64,000 nucleotides of DNA from Desulfofundulus luciae. GTDB lineage: Bacteria > Bacillota > Desulfotomaculia > Desulfotomaculales > Desulfovirgulaceae. Numbering within the stretch: position 1 is the first letter of the stretch; every line of letters begins with the position of its first letter. Shown piece after piece: positions 45,429 to 55,367 of the stretch. Under the pieces are notes generated by a model. The model was not told where the DNA came from, ran no database searches, and worked only from the letters and a program-made list of their open reading frames with translations. The stretch lies in the NCBI RefSeq assembly GCF_030813795.1, contig NZ_JAUSUX010000001.1, positions 62,001-126,000 of the forward strand. The letters run 5' to 3'. The translations under genes were made by a program, and so were the position numbers.

Positions 45429-46827
45429 AATTCTCGTTTTCGGGCTCGGTATAGCACTATTTACTGCTCTGATCTTGAGCCTGGTTCTCTCTTCCCTGTT
45501 TTCCTATTACTTTTACCGTCAATATGAAGCTTCTTTGAAGGAAGACCTCCAGGAGGCTGCAAATTTAACCACAAAATACCTTCAAGGACAAATGGGGGTT
45601 AATGCTTATCATCGGGGAATGGACCTGATCACCCGTGTTGGGGGGACCAATTTTTACCTCCTGGACGCGCATGGCGCGGTTTCTTTTAAAACAGAAGGGA
45701 GCAGTGATTTTGCCCCCGGACAAAATGTACTGGCCGATTTGGTACAGCACGCCCGGGGAAACCAGATATATACCAGAATAGTAAGGGATCAAAAAGAACA
45801 TTCTTTAGATATCGTGGTAGCGGCCACAAGACTTCCGGAAGGTACCATCATCGGCTTTTTCCCCGTGGCCGATATCAGGGAACCCGTTAGAGAAGTCATT
45901 CGTCTGGTCTGGCTGGCCGCCCTGGGAACTTTCACCCTGGCCGTCGTTCCGGCGCTCTTCTTTTCACGACACTTTACGCGACCTCTTGTCCAGATGAGCC
46001 GGGTTGCTTTGCTGATGGGGCAGGGGGACTTCAGCGCGCGTATTCAGGTGGAACAGGAGCGCCATGACGAAATCGGGCAACTTGCCCGGGCTCTAAACTT
46101 CATGGCGACACAACTTGAAGCACTTGAAAGAACCCGCCAGGATTTCCTGGCCAATGTTTCACACGAGTTAAGAACGCCGCTTACATCGATTCGCGGTTTT
46201 GTCCAGGGAATGCTGGACGGAACTATCCCGCCGGCAGGCCGGCCTGCTTACCTGGCCAGAGTTTTTGCCGAAACCGGGCGCCTGGCGCACATTGTGGATG
46301 ATCTTCTCACCCTGGCCCGGCTGAAGAGCGGCCACCTGCGCTTTAACTGGGAGGACGTTTGTCCCGGGACAATACTTGCAGAAGTTGTGGAAATACTGAC
46401 TCCACTGGCAGTCGAAAAAAAGGTGACTCTCGATTTCTCCACCAGTGTTGAAGGGTACATGACCCTCCGCGGCGACCGCTGCAGGCTGGCCCAGGTTTTT
46501 ACCAATATAATCGACAACGCCATCAAGTTTTCGCCCGAAAACAGCAAAGTTATCGTGAGAGGCGAATGGAAAGCCAGCGGTTTTCTTGTCCGGGTGACAG
46601 ATGAAGGGCCGGGCATACCACCTGCAGAACTACCTTATATTTTCGAACGCTTTTACACAGGCAACCTTTCTTCCGACCGGGAGTACCCAGGTACGGGGCT
46701 TGGCCTGGCCATAAGTAAACTCCTGGTGGAAAAACACGGGGGAAAAATAACCGCCGGCAACCGGCCGGGCGGCGGATGTGAGTTTAGCATTTTCCTTCCC
46801 GCACGCGGGCCGCAGGTTGCAGCCTGA
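45403..46827 (+). CDS. Sensor histidine kinase
   Basis: A 474-residue membrane kinase. Membrane segments lie at about 9-34 and 167-187 with an extracellular sensor loop of ~130 residues between them. Then come a HAMP linker (about 188-240), a HisKA domain with the phospho-accepting H254 in NVSHELRTPLTSIRGF, and an ATPase domain with N, G1 and G2 boxes (DNAIKFSPE, DEGPGIPPAEL, GTGLGLAISKLL). ATG 45403 has GGAGGGA 5 bases upstream and lies within the regulator gene. The signal is unknown. Its gene meets the convergent permease gene with a 1-base gap. Confidence 0.93.
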   Translation: MRKWSIFTKILVFGLGIALFTALILSLVLSSLFSYYFYRQYEASLKEDLQEAANLTTKYLQGQMGVNAYHRGMDLITRVGGTNFYLLDAHGAVSFKTEGSSDFAPGQNVLADLVQHARGNQIYTRIVRDQKEHSLDIVVAATRLPEGTIIGFFPVADIREPVREVIRLVWLAALGTFTLAVVPALFFSRHFTRPLVQMSRVALLMGQGDFSARIQVEQERHDEIGQLARALNFMATQLEALERTRQDFLANVSHELRTPLTSIRGFVQGMLDGTIPPAGRPAYLARVFAETGRLAHIVDDLLTLARLKSGHLRFNWEDVCPGTILAEVVEILTPLAVEKKVTLDFSTSVEGYMTLRGDRCRLAQVFTNIIDNAIKFSPENSKVIVRGEWKASGFLVRVTDEGPGIPPAELPYIFERFYTGNLSSDREYPGTGLGLAISKLLVEKHGGKITAGNRPGGGCEFSIFLPARGPQVAA

Positions 46828-46828
46828 A

Positions 46829-48670
46829 CTACTTCTGCAGGTGGAAAGGCACCACCGAAACCACCACGTCCTGGTGGAAGATGAAATAAGTCCGCAGGAA
46901 CCAGCCGGTCTGGTTGTGTAGTAAACGGTGCCACCACCTGCGGGTTTCAAATTCCGGGATCAGTATGGTAATAAAGTCGCCGGGCTGGCGTTTTTCACGC
47001 AACTGGTTAACAAAGTCGACTATAGGTTCCAGAATTGTACGGTATGGCGAATAACGGACAATCAGTTCCACGCCCGGATCCCAGCGCTGCCACTTTTCAC
47101 GAACTTCCCGGCTGCTTTCTTCGTCCACACCTACATACAGGGCAATGATTTCAGAAGAGATGAGACGGGCATAGGCCAGGGTGTTCTCCACCACCCGGTT
47201 GACGCCGGCAACGGGCACCACCACCAGATTCCTGCCGGCAGGATGCCTTCTACTCCCTCCCCCGTAGCTTTCCCGGGGCAACCTCAATTGTTCCCGCATG
47301 TCCTGGTAGTGGCGGTAGATCTTTCGAAACATGGCAATCAATAGCGGAATGGCAACAGCCACCAGCCAGGCTCCGTAAATGAATTTGGTTACGGCGATAA
47401 TGATCACCACAATGGCGGTGGTAACGGCACCAATGCCATTGATCAGTGCCCGGATCTGCCAGCCGGTGCCTCTTTCACGCCGCCAGTGGATAACCATGCC
47501 CGTCTGGGCGATGGTGAAGGAAAGAAATACGCCCAGGGCATAAAGGGAAATCAGGTGGCCGGTGTTGCCGTAATAGGCGAGGATGAACATGGCTGCCACT
47601 ATGGAAAGCAAAACAATGCCGTTAGAAAAAACCAGGCGGTCGCCCCGGGCCGCCAGGTAGCGCGGCATGTAGCCGTCCCGGGCCAGCAGGGAAAGAAGCG
47701 GCGGTAAGCCGTTGTACGCAGTGTTTGCCGCCAGATAGAGGATCAACATGGTGGTGAACTGGATATAGTAGTAGCTCCAGTTATGGCCCAGTATGGCGAA
47801 TGCCAACTGGGAAAGCATGGTTTGATTGGCCTGCGGCAGGAGATGATAGCGCATATACAGGAAGGTAATGCCGCCGAACATCAATCCCAGAATCAGGGCC
47901 ATAATAAAAGTAGTCTTACGGGCGTTTTCCACCTCCGGGGGCTGAAACATGGTCACGCCGTTAGAAATGGCTTCCACCCCGGTCATGGAGCTGCACCCGC
48001 TGGCAAATGCTCGTAAAATGGCAAAAAGGGTGAAACCGTCCCAGGCAAACTTCATCGAAGCAGGAGGCAGAAAGGCCTCTCTTCCTGCAAGAGCCTGATA
48101 AACCCCAGCAGCCACCAGGATCAAAATGCCAAATATAAAACCATAGGTCGGGAACACAAAGACCGTTGATGATTCCCGGACACCGCGCAGGTTGATTAAC
48201 ATGAGCAGGCCAAAAAGCACTCCCAGGTCAATGGCAGTGCGGTAAGGAACAAGCAACGGGAAGGCCGAAATGATGGCATCAGTACCGGATGAAATACTCA
48301 CGGCCACGGTCAAGGTGTAATCGATAAATAGAGAAGCTGCGGCAACAAGAGCAACGGTTTCACCCAGATTTTTTTTAGCCACCGAGTAAGAACCGCCGCC
48401 GCCCGGGTTGGCCCGGGCCACCTGGGCGTATGAGATACTGACAATGACCAGTAAAACGAGAATGGCAATGGCAATGGGAGCTGTAAACCCGTATAAGGCG
48501 GCTCCGGCGGCCGTCAAAACGGCAATGATCTGCTCCGGCCCGTAGGCCACCGATGAAAGGGCGTCCGACGAAAAGATGGCCAGCGCCTTCCAAACGGGCA
48601 GTTTCTCCCGTACCAGACTCTGGTTGGGCAGCGGCGCACCGATTAATAACCTTTTTAAAGTTCTAAACAT
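46829..48670 (-). CDS. APC-family permease, KimA-like potassium transporter candidate
   Basis: A 613-residue protein with about 12 membrane segments and a ~130-residue C-terminal cytosolic domain. The run SSVAYGPEQIIAVLTAAG near residue 37 and the ANPGGGGSYSVAKKNLG motif are typical of the KUP/APC-type transporters related to Bacillus YdaO/KimA, a potassium importer controlled by c-di-AMP. The C-terminal region (NLVVVPVAGVNRVVENTLAYAR, YVGVDEESSREV) resembles a regulatory UspA-like domain. The start ATG at 48670 has GGAGAG upstream. I could not find a ydaO riboswitch in the leader. Confidence 0.8.
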   Translation of the reverse strand: MFRTLKRLLIGAPLPNQSLVREKLPVWKALAIFSSDALSSVAYGPEQIIAVLTAAGAALYGFTAPIAIAILVLLVIVSISYAQVARANPGGGGSYSVAKKNLGETVALVAAASLFIDYTLTVAVSISSGTDAIISAFPLLVPYRTAIDLGVLFGLLMLINLRGVRESSTVFVFPTYGFIFGILILVAAGVYQALAGREAFLPPASMKFAWDGFTLFAILRAFASGCSSMTGVEAISNGVTMFQPPEVENARKTTFIMALILGLMFGGITFLYMRYHLLPQANQTMLSQLAFAILGHNWSYYYIQFTTMLILYLAANTAYNGLPPLLSLLARDGYMPRYLAARGDRLVFSNGIVLLSIVAAMFILAYYGNTGHLISLYALGVFLSFTIAQTGMVIHWRRERGTGWQIRALINGIGAVTTAIVVIIIAVTKFIYGAWLVAVAIPLLIAMFRKIYRHYQDMREQLRLPRESYGGGSRRHPAGRNLVVVPVAGVNRVVENTLAYARLISSEIIALYVGVDEESSREVREKWQRWDPGVELIVRYSPYRTILEPIVDFVNQLREKRQPGDFITILIPEFETRRWWHRLLHNQTGWFLRTYFIFHQDVVVSVVPFHLQK

Positions 48671-49176
48671 CTCTCCGGTTAACCCCTCACTTCTACTCTC
48701 ATTTGGACAAAAAAACCCCCCGCACACAACCACCGCTTTTCACCAACGAAACCGGCTTTAAAGCCTTGCGCCTCCCCCTCCTGCATTAAAACAATATCTA
48801 TTCCAGTTCATTTTAGGACCGCGTTCTCGAACAGTCAAAAGCCGGAAAACAACCCAGCACAGTCCGGTCCAAACGCGGCTGCGGGAAAAAGGAAAATATC
48901 TGCCCATCTCAACGGGGGGCGTTATTTTTCAAATATTTTTATCACCGGCCAATTTCAACGCACTAAAACTGCAGGTTCTAACAGGCCACCGCCTGCCCCT
49001 GCCCTGCGGTACGCTGTTATTGGTTTTCTGTAATCCGGCCCATCTTTAAGCGTCACCTTTTCCTTAAAACTTTATACTGGCCCCTCATGTATAAAACGGC
49101 CCGCTTTTGGGCAATCCTCTTTTTTAGACTGCCTGATAACAAAACGGGATGAAGCAGTTGGAGGAGAGGACTGCAC
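48671..49176. other. Intergenic region between divergent genes
   Basis: About 500 bases separate the KimA-like permease (leftward) from the LysM-M23 gene (rightward). Apart from the minus-strand promoter at 48810-48838 and the ribosome site GGAGGAGAGG before 49177, I see no gene, repeat or riboswitch signature. A TTTATACT at 49069-49076 is a possible -10 for the rightward gene. Confidence 0.4.
48810..48838 (-). promoter_or_regulatory. Promoter of the KimA-like permease gene
   Basis: Read on the minus strand, TTGACT (48838-48833) is followed after 17 bp by TAAAAT (48815-48810), about 140 bases before the start codon. Confidence 0.6.
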
Positions 49177-50079
49177 ATGGGCAAGTTAGTTAAAAAGCGT
49201 CTGCGCAAATTAACCATATTGCTCGCAGCCGGGGCCGTCCTGGCGGTGTGCCTGCTGCCCGGGAGGGTGCCTCTCTATGCCGCGCCCGATGAGGCCATTC
49301 TCACCGGCGTGTCCTACGGCAACCTTCCCCGGGTAGAAACGGGCCCGCCTGCCGGTGACCGGCACGTGTACCGGGTGCGGCCCGGGGACACCCTGGAGGC
49401 AATTGCCGGCCGTTTCGGCCTGCCGGTAACCGCCCTGCAGGAAGCAAACGGCATCCGGGACGCCGACCTGATCGTGGAGGGACGGGTACTGCAAATTCCC
49501 GCCGGGGTACTTACACATACGGTATTGCCCGGCGAAACCCTTTCGGACATTGCCCGGCGCTACCAGATGCCGTTGGCCCGGCTGGTGGCCGTCAACGATT
49601 TATTGAATCCGGACCGGCTCGTTCCGGGACAGCAGGTGACCATCCCGGCGAGTTACCGGGACGACCTGGCGGCAAGAGCCGTCACGGCCGCCCTGCCGGT
49701 GGATCAACTGGCCTGGCCCGTGGTGGGGTGGGTAAGCTCCCCCTTTGGCTGGCGGGACGGCCGGCCCCATGAGGGGGTGGACATTGCCGCCGGGGAAGGC
49801 GAGCCCATCCGGGCGGTCCGCTCCGGCCGGGTGACCTTTGCCGGCCCCCGGGGAACTTATGGCAACACGGTCATTATTGATCATGGTGACGGCCTGGAAA
49901 CCCTTTACGCCCACGCACTTCGGGTGCTGGTGGAGCCGGGACAGTGGGTGGAGGCCGGGGAGGTCATTGCCCTGGTGGGCAGCACCGGACGTTCCACCGG
50001 TCCCCACCTGCACCTGGAGGTACGCTTAAACGGCATACCCTATGACCCCCTGTTATGCCTCACCCGCACCAGGGTGTAA
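49177..50079 (+). CDS. LysM-M23 cell wall endopeptidase
   Basis: A 300-residue exported protein. A signal anchor (about 10-31) is followed by two LysM domains (about 64-107, HVYRVRPGDTLEAIA, and 112-155, LTHTVLPGETLSDIA) that bind peptidoglycan. The C-terminal M23 peptidase domain (about 175-295) carries HEGVDIAAG with the zinc ligands, YGNTVIIDHGDG and the HLHLEV motif. It would cut wall peptide bridges. The upstream GGAGGAGAGG gives a strong start. The closing terminator follows the stop at once, so it is a single-gene transcript. Confidence 0.93.
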   Translation: MGKLVKKRLRKLTILLAAGAVLAVCLLPGRVPLYAAPDEAILTGVSYGNLPRVETGPPAGDRHVYRVRPGDTLEAIAGRFGLPVTALQEANGIRDADLIVEGRVLQIPAGVLTHTVLPGETLSDIARRYQMPLARLVAVNDLLNPDRLVPGQQVTIPASYRDDLAARAVTAALPVDQLAWPVVGWVSSPFGWRDGRPHEGVDIAAGEGEPIRAVRSGRVTFAGPRGTYGNTVIIDHGDGLETLYAHALRVLVEPGQWVEAGEVIALVGSTGRSTGPHLHLEVRLNGIPYDPLLCLTRTRV

Positions 50080-50108
50080 AGGCCCGCGGACAAAGCGGGC
50101 CTTTCGTT
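50078..50108 (+). terminator. Terminator of the LysM-M23 gene
   Basis: AAAGGCCCGC (50078-50087) and GCGGGCCTTT (50095-50104) form a perfect 10-bp stem with a 7-base loop. It overlaps the stop codon and ends in a short T-tract (CTTTCGTT). Confidence 0.75.
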
Positions 50109-50142
50109 CGCCTGCAAATGGGTGTACGCCGGGGCTTTGTCA

Positions 50143-50172
50143 TTGACCGGCCCCGGCCCCGTTGCTTATAAT
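50143..50172 (+). promoter_or_regulatory. Promoter of the radical SAM gene
   Basis: TTGACC (50143-50148) and a perfect TATAAT (50167-50172) are spaced by 18 bp, 43 bases before the GTG start. Confidence 0.75.
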
Positions 50173-50214
50173 GGGGGGTGGTTTGGGGAATGTATTTCAC
50201 GGGGGTTTTCAAGT

Positions 50215-51459
50215 GTGTATCGTCTGGTTTATGCCGACGCCGGGGGGCGTTTTTACGATCATCCTGAAATGGCTGCAGTTGGACGGACCGGGGACCGGTT
50301 TGTGGAAATAACCCCTTCCGATATGATGCCCCTGCCCCGGGGGGCTTCCCTGGTGCTCATTCCGGCCGGGAGCCCGGTGGGGCTCGACCGGCGGGGTAAT
50401 TTTGTTCTGGTGGAAAGGGTGCGGGGAGTTTCCGTCTTTGCCGTGGCCGCCCTTTTACCCCAGGGTTACACCCGCACCCTCTTACCGGCCTACCGCCGCC
50501 CGGCAGGGAAAAAACCCCTGCCCCTTTTTGGCTATGCAGCGGTGGCCTGGCATAAGGATGGGTTGTGGGTGGCCGCGCGGCAAACGGACAACCCCTACCG
50601 CTGGGATCCCGGGCATTACAGTACCCCGGAGCTGGGGCGTTTGATTTCCGAGCGCCTGGGCCGCCATCCCGGGAATCCCGTCCTGGCCCAACTGGCCCGT
50701 TGCGCCCGGGAGTACTCCTGTTTTACCGCCCAGAATATTTTTTACCGTCGCTGGGAGGGAGGGGTACCCGTTTCCCCCAGTTGCAATGCCCGCTGCCTGG
50801 GGTGTATCTCCAGGCAGCCGGCCGAATGCTGTCCCTCCCCGCAGAAGCGGATTTCATCCGCTCCCCCGGTGGAAGCGGTGGTGGAGGTAATGGAGGAGCA
50901 CTTAAGGAGCGCTCCCGGGGCCATCATCAGTTTCGGCCAGGGATGCGAGGGAGAACCGCTCCTGGCTGCCGGTACCATTGCCGCTGCCATTTCCCGGGTG
51001 CGGCGGCTGGTGTCCCGGGGGACTATCAATATAAACACCAATGCCGGCCATACTGCCGGCATGGAAAAAATCATCGCCAGTGGGGTTGACTCCATAAGGG
51101 TGAGTTTAATCAGCGCCAGACCTGATATTTATCGTGCCTACCACCGGCCGCACAATTACGATCTCCATGACGTGCGCCGTTCCATCGTGCTGGCCCGGCA
51201 GGCGGGGGTGTTTGTTTCCCTGAACCTCCTGGTTCTGCCCGGCCTGACCGACCGCGAGGAAGAGGTAAAAAGCCTCCTGGCCTTTATCCGGGAGACCGGG
51301 GTCCAGATGGTACAACTGCGCAATTTGAACATCGACCCGGACTACCTCTTCGGCCGCCTGCCTCCGGCCCGGGGGGACTTGACAGGTATAGGAGAGTTCA
51401 TTACCCGGTTGAAGAAAGTGCCGGGTCTTCTGGTGGGGAATTTCAGCCGGGAGATGTAG
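50215..51459 (+). CDS. Radical SAM protein
   Basis: A 414-residue protein starting at GTG 50215, 43 bases after its promoter. An N-terminal ~180-residue region of unknown type (VYADAGGRFYDHPEMAAVGR) precedes the radical SAM domain with the cluster motif C-N-A-R-C-L-G-C (CxxxCxxC, about 221-228). Downstream are the SAM-binding region IISFGQGCEGEPLL and VSLISARPDIYRAYHRP. A few further cysteines (AECCPS) lie close to the motif. The product is not identified. The last 17 bases overlap the convergent GGDEF gene. Confidence 0.85.
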   Translation: MYRLVYADAGGRFYDHPEMAAVGRTGDRFVEITPSDMMPLPRGASLVLIPAGSPVGLDRRGNFVLVERVRGVSVFAVAALLPQGYTRTLLPAYRRPAGKKPLPLFGYAAVAWHKDGLWVAARQTDNPYRWDPGHYSTPELGRLISERLGRHPGNPVLAQLARCAREYSCFTAQNIFYRRWEGGVPVSPSCNARCLGCISRQPAECCPSPQKRISSAPPVEAVVEVMEEHLRSAPGAIISFGQGCEGEPLLAAGTIAAAISRVRRLVSRGTININTNAGHTAGMEKIIASGVDSIRVSLISARPDIYRAYHRPHNYDLHDVRRSIVLARQAGVFVSLNLLVLPGLTDREEEVKSLLAFIRETGVQMVQLRNLNIDPDYLFGRLPPARGDLTGIGEFITRLKKVPGLLVGNFSREM

Positions 51460-52759
51460 CCGTGGCGTACCGGTTTCTGCCTTCTTTTTTGGCCCGGTAC
51501 ATGGCCCGGTCGGCGGCCAGGATCAAACCTTCGGCGTCCCGGGCGTGATCCGGGTAAACCGCTACCCCCAGGCTGATGGTCAGCCGTCCACCCGGCTGCT
51601 TTTCGCCGTGGGGGAAGGAGTGTTTTTCCACCTTCCGGCGCAGTTTTTCCGCCACGGTAACCGCCCCGGCCGGGTCCGTCTGGGGCAGCAGGATGATAAA
51701 TTCCTCACCGCCATAGCGGTAGACGGTATCCATGTCCCGGATGCTGGAAACAAACAAACCGGCCAGCTGCCGCAGGACTTCGTCCCCGGCCAGGTGCCCG
51801 TTGGTATCGTTATAGTTTTTAAAGAAATCCACGTCGGCCATAATTAAGGCCAGGGGGGTGGAGTAACGTTTGGCCCGGGAAAGCTCCCGCTGCAGGTCAA
51901 GGGCCAGCTGGCGCCGGTTGAAAAGACCGGTCAGGGGGTCCCGGCTGGCCTGGTTTACCAGGGTGTCCGTCAGCTGCTTGCGCCGGATCAGGGAATGGGT
52001 GCGGATTAGCAATTCCCTTTTATCCACAGGTTTGATCAGGAAATCGTCCGCCCCGCATTCCAGGCCGCGGATTTTCTCCTCCCGTCCCTGGCGGGAAGTG
52101 ATGAATACCACCGGGATGTCTTTTAAGCCGGTGTTCTCCTTCAGGTGCCGGCAGACTTCAAAGCCGTCCATGCCGGGCAGGACGACGTCCAGGAGGATCA
52201 GGTCGGGTCTTTGTTGTTCGGCTATACGCAATGCTTCCGCGCCGTCGGCAGCGGTAATTACCTCAATGCCTTCCCCGGCCAGGTACCCGGCCAGGATCTT
52301 GCGCTGCAGGGGGCTGTCCTCCACCAGGAGTACCCGGGCTGCCCCCCTGGGTCCCAGGGGCTGGTCGGCAAGTTGCTTTTCAAGCTGGCGCAGGGTAACC
52401 ACCGATTTTAATCGCGCGGACAAATCCAGCCTGTTAATGGGCTTGTGCAATACCTCGTACACCCGTAACCACGGGCATTCGGGGAAGAGGTCCTGGGGAC
52501 TGGTGATGAGAATTACCGGCAGGGCGTCCCCCTGCTCCTGTAAAAAAAGGGATAGGCAACCGGAATGGTGCTGCGGGTTTGGAGGTTCAAAGATGAGCAC
52601 ATCGGACCAACCCCGGCGAATGGCCTCAATGGCCTCCTCTTCCCGGATGGTGATGAGCAAATTAAACAGCTCATAATCCATTTGTGAAGCCACCGCCGTG
52701 ATGGTTTCGTGGCTGCCGGACAACAACAATACCAGCGGGTGAAAAAAAAGGCCTGCCAA
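51443..52759 (-). CDS. Two-receiver GGDEF response regulator (PleD-like diguanylate cyclase)
   Basis: A 438-residue protein. A degenerate N-terminal receiver-like region (about 12-115) is followed by a complete receiver (about 138-255, with VLLVEDSPLQRK, phosphorylated aspartate in ILLDVVLPG and lysine in LIKPVD). The C-terminal GGDEF domain follows (about 270-430, DPLTGLFNRRQL and active-site YRYGGEEF). It should make cyclic di-GMP when phosphorylated. The Gly-Gly-Glu-Glu-Phe sequence suggests activity. The start TTG at 52759 lies 8 bases after GGGAGG; the longer upstream frame lacks a ribosome site. Confidence 0.9.
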   Translation of the reverse strand: MAGLFFHPLVLLLSGSHETITAVASQMDYELFNLLITIREEEAIEAIRRGWSDVLIFEPPNPQHHSGCLSLFLQEQGDALPVILITSPQDLFPECPWLRVYEVLHKPINRLDLSARLKSVVTLRQLEKQLADQPLGPRGAARVLLVEDSPLQRKILAGYLAGEGIEVITAADGAEALRIAEQQRPDLILLDVVLPGMDGFEVCRHLKENTGLKDIPVVFITSRQGREEKIRGLECGADDFLIKPVDKRELLIRTHSLIRRKQLTDTLVNQASRDPLTGLFNRRQLALDLQRELSRAKRYSTPLALIMADVDFFKNYNDTNGHLAGDEVLRQLAGLFVSSIRDMDTVYRYGGEEFIILLPQTDPAGAVTVAEKLRRKVEKHSFPHGEKQPGGRLTISLGVAVYPDHARDAEGLILAADRAMYRAKKEGRNRYATATSPG

Positions 52760-52805
52760 AGCAAAAACCTCCCATTTTGATGCTGAAATTAGTATTACAG
52801 CGATA

Positions 52806-52834
52806 TTAATAGGCATTACTGTCGCGTGTGGCAA
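52806..52834 (-). promoter_or_regulatory. Candidate promoter of the GGDEF gene
   Basis: On the minus strand TTGCCA (52834-52829), a 17-bp spacer and TATTAA (52811-52806). It is a moderate match, about 50 bases before the start codon. The divergent rpmE promoter lies on the other strand at 53011-53039. Confidence 0.4.
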
Positions 52835-53010
52835 AACGCTGCTCTAAAAAGCAAAAGACCCCGGGCAGTTTCTCGCTGCGATCATGCCAGTTGTTTTAAA
52901 CAACAAGGAATTGCTTCAAAGGGCTGTTTATTAATTGACTTAAATGGAAGGCTCCTGGGTCTACATATTACCTTATCATGAAATTTCGCTCAATTCAAGA
53001 CTGACAAATC

Positions 53011-53039
53011 TTGCTCCATGTTATTCCCTATGTTATAAT
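53011..53039 (+). promoter_or_regulatory. Promoter of rpmE
   Basis: TTGCTC (53011-53016) and a perfect TATAAT (53034-53039) are spaced by 17 bp, about 50 bases before the GTG start. Confidence 0.6.
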
Positions 53040-53091
53040 AATTAAGTATGCGATTAAGATGCAATGAGGCTTTAAGTGAGGTGATTTTCCA

Positions 53092-53292
53092 GTGAAGGAA
53101 GGCATCCACCCCAAATACGGGCCGGCGAGGGTAATTTGCGTCTGCGGCAACACCTTTGAAACCGGTTCGACCAAAAAGGAGCTCAGGGTAGAAATTTGTT
53201 CCAAATGCCACCCCTTCTTTACCGGTTCCCAGCGGACCGTGGAGACCAGGGGAAGGGCGGACCGGTTCCGCAAAAAATACGGCTTGAAGTAG
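53092..53292 (+). CDS. rpmE: 50S ribosomal protein L31
   Basis: L31 binds between the ribosomal subunits. The 66-residue protein starts at GTG 53092 and contains the start [25 protein letters not shown] and the zinc pair CVCG...CSKCHPF of the C+ (zinc-binding) form. The sequence ends [12 protein letters not shown], as in the family. In Bacillus rpmE lies next to rho, but here it heads the DUF1385-prfA-prmC group. A hairpin terminator follows. Confidence 0.95.
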   Translation: MKEGIHPKYGPARVICVCGNTFETGSTKKELRVEICSKCHPFFTGSQRTVETRGRADRFRKKYGLK

Positions 53293-53295
53293 GGT

Positions 53296-53320
53296 AGCAG
53301 AGCGGGGGCTCTGCTATTTG
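53296..53320 (+). terminator. Hairpin after rpmE
   Basis: AGCAGAGC (53296-53303) and GCTCTGCT (53308-53315) with a GGGG loop, followed by ATTTG. The stem is strong but the T-run is short, so it may be a partial terminator. Confidence 0.5.
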
Positions 53321-53419
53321 CTTGGAGACGCCGCCGCCCGTAAGAGCGTTTGACTTTTTTCGCGGCGGGATAAGCGCCGCCCCGGGCGGTTTCGCCTCCA
53401 GTAGGCGTAAGGGGAGAGG

Positions 53420-54322
53420 ATGATGAGCGATTTTCAATACGGCGGGCAGGCCGTCATTGAGGGAGTAATGATGCGGGGGCCGGTATTAAGGGCCGTGGCG
53501 GTGCGGCGGCCAGACGCCACCGTTGTTCTGGATACCAGGCCCGTGGGTTCCCTGGCTGCCCGGTTCCCCGTGCTGAAATGGCCCCTCATCAGGGGAGTGG
53601 TGGTATTGATTGAATCCCTGGTCATGGGCCTGGAGGCCCTCTCCTTTTCGGCCAACCAGGCCGTGGGGGAGGAGGAACTGAGCACCCGCGACATTGTTTT
53701 AACCCTGGCGGTGGCCCTGGCCCTGGGGATATTTTTGTTCGTGATCCTGCCCGCCGGTCTCGCCCATTTCCTGGCCGGCTTTATGCGGGGGGCTCTGGTC
53801 CAGAATTTTGTTGAAGGAGTCATTCGTTTGGGCGTCTTTCTCCTTTATGTGGTCTCCATAGGGATGCTGCCCGATATCCGGCGGGTCTTTCAGTACCACG
53901 GGGCCGAACACAAGGTGATCAATGCCTACGAGGCCGGTGAGGAGCTTACCGTGCCCAGTGTACAGCGCCACTCCACCTTTCACCCCCGTTGCGGCACCAG
54001 TTTTATCCTCATTGTGCTGGTGGTGAGCATTTTTCTTTTCTCCCTGCTGGGCGAGCAGGTGCTATGGTGGCGGATTACCTCCCGCATTATGCTGCTGCCC
54101 GTGCTTGCGGGAGTTTCCTATGAACTGTTAAAGCTTTCGGCCAGGTACCCGGGCTTCTTCCTGTGCCGGCTTTTCATCGTCCCCGGCCGGTGGCTGCAGA
54201 GCCTGACCACCCGGGAGCCAGATGACGACCAGGTGGAAGTGGCCATCTCCGCCCTGGGAGCGGTGCTAGGAGGTGATGCAAGGCATGCTCGACAAACTGG
54301 ACAGCCTGGAGCAGCGCTATGA
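53420..54322 (+). CDS. DUF1385 (YqhQ-like) membrane protein
   Basis: A 300-residue protein starting at ATG 53420 or 53423 after GGGGAGAGG. It carries the family opening [16 protein letters not shown], then [22 protein letters not shown] in variant form, and [20 protein letters not shown] at about residues 158-177. There are about four membrane segments. The function is unknown; DUF1385 proteins are commonly found before prfA in Clostridia, as here. Its 3' end overlaps the RF1 gene by 38 bases, so translation is coupled. Confidence 0.9.
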   Translation: MMSDFQYGGQAVIEGVMMRGPVLRAVAVRRPDATVVLDTRPVGSLAARFPVLKWPLIRGVVVLIESLVMGLEALSFSANQAVGEEELSTRDIVLTLAVALALGIFLFVILPAGLAHFLAGFMRGALVQNFVEGVIRLGVFLLYVVSIGMLPDIRRVFQYHGAEHKVINAYEAGEELTVPSVQRHSTFHPRCGTSFILIVLVVSIFLFSLLGEQVLWWRITSRIMLLPVLAGVSYELLKLSARYPGFFLCRLFIVPGRWLQSLTTREPDDDQVEVAISALGAVLGGDARHARQTGQPGAAL

Positions 54323-55358
54323 GGAATTGAGCAACCTGATTGCCGACCCGGAAGTAATTAACGACCGGGCGCGCTGGCAGCAATATGTCAAGGCTCATGC
54401 GGAACTGGAAGAGATCGTCGGCGTGTACCGGGAGTATAAAAAGGTGTGCCGGGACATCCGGGAGGCAAAGGACCTCTTGCGGGAAAAGCTGGAGCCGGAT
54501 TTCCGGGAGCTGGTGGAGACGGAGCTTGAGGCGCAGGAGGAGAAGAAAGAGGAACTGGAGCACAAATTAAAAGTGCTGCTGCTGCCCAGGGATCCCAATG
54601 ATGAGAAGAACGTCATTATGGAAATACGCGCCGGTACCGGGGGGGAAGAGGCGGCCCTTTTTGCCGCCGACCTGTTTCGCATGTACACCCGGTATGCCGA
54701 GCGCCAGGGCTGGAAAATTGATCTGATGAATACCAGCTACACCGATCTGGGTGGCATCAAGGAAGTCATCTTTCTCATCGAGGGCAGGGGGGCTTACAGC
54801 CGGTTGAAGTTTGAAAGCGGCGTGCACCGGGTGCAGCGGGTGCCCACCACCGAGTCGGGGGGGCGCATCCATACTTCGGCTGCGACGGTGGCCGTCCTGC
54901 CTGAAGCCGAAGAAGTGGAAGTGGAGATCAACCCCAACGACCTGCGCATAGATGTCTTTTGCTCCACCGGACCGGGCGGCCAGTCGGTGAACACGACCCA
55001 GTCCGCGGTGCGCATTACCCACCTGCCCACGGGGATCGTGGTCTCCTGCCAGGACGAAAAAAGCCAGCACAAAAACAAGGAAAAGGCCATGCGGGTCCTG
55101 CGGGCCCGTTTGCTGGACCGGTTGCAGGAGGAGCAGCAGCAAAAGATTGCCTCCGCCCGCCGCTCCATGGTGGGTACCGGGGACCGCAGCGAGCGGATCC
55201 GCACTTATAACTTTCCGCAAAACCGCGTCACCGACCATCGCATCGGTTTAACCATCCACCGCCTTGAGGAAGTGCTCATGGGCGAGCTGGATGAAATTAT
55301 CGACGCCCTGGTCACCACGGATCAGGCCCGGCGCCTGCAACAGGTGGATAACGCATAA
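54285..55358 (+). CDS. prfA: Peptide chain release factor 1
   Basis: RF1 reads UAA and UAG stop codons. The protein is 357 residues. The start [22 protein letters not shown] is the family's usual N-terminus. The anticodon-mimic tripeptide is P-T-T at about 187-189 (PxT in RF1) and the catalytic GGQ motif is at 231-233 ([12 protein letters not shown]). ATG 54285 lies 11 bases after AGGAGG; GTG 54273 and ATG 54276 are too close to that site. It is followed by the mobile element at 55368 and then prmC, which methylates the GGQ glutamine. Confidence 0.97.
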   Translation: MLDKLDSLEQRYEELSNLIADPEVINDRARWQQYVKAHAELEEIVGVYREYKKVCRDIREAKDLLREKLEPDFRELVETELEAQEEKKEELEHKLKVLLLPRDPNDEKNVIMEIRAGTGGEEAALFAADLFRMYTRYAERQGWKIDLMNTSYTDLGGIKEVIFLIEGRGAYSRLKFESGVHRVQRVPTTESGGRIHTSAATVAVLPEAEEVEVEINPNDLRIDVFCSTGPGGQSVNTTQSAVRITHLPTGIVVSCQDEKSQHKNKEKAMRVLRARLLDRLQEEQQQKIASARRSMVGTGDRSERIRTYNFPQNRVTDHRIGLTIHRLEEVLMGELDEIIDALVTTDQARRLQQVDNA

Positions 55359-55367
55359 CTCGAGGAG

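Noticed and set aside
48671-49176. ydaO/kimA c-di-AMP riboswitch before the KimA-like gene or LysM-M23 gene
   Set aside because: The conserved riboswitch strings were not found on either strand of this gap.
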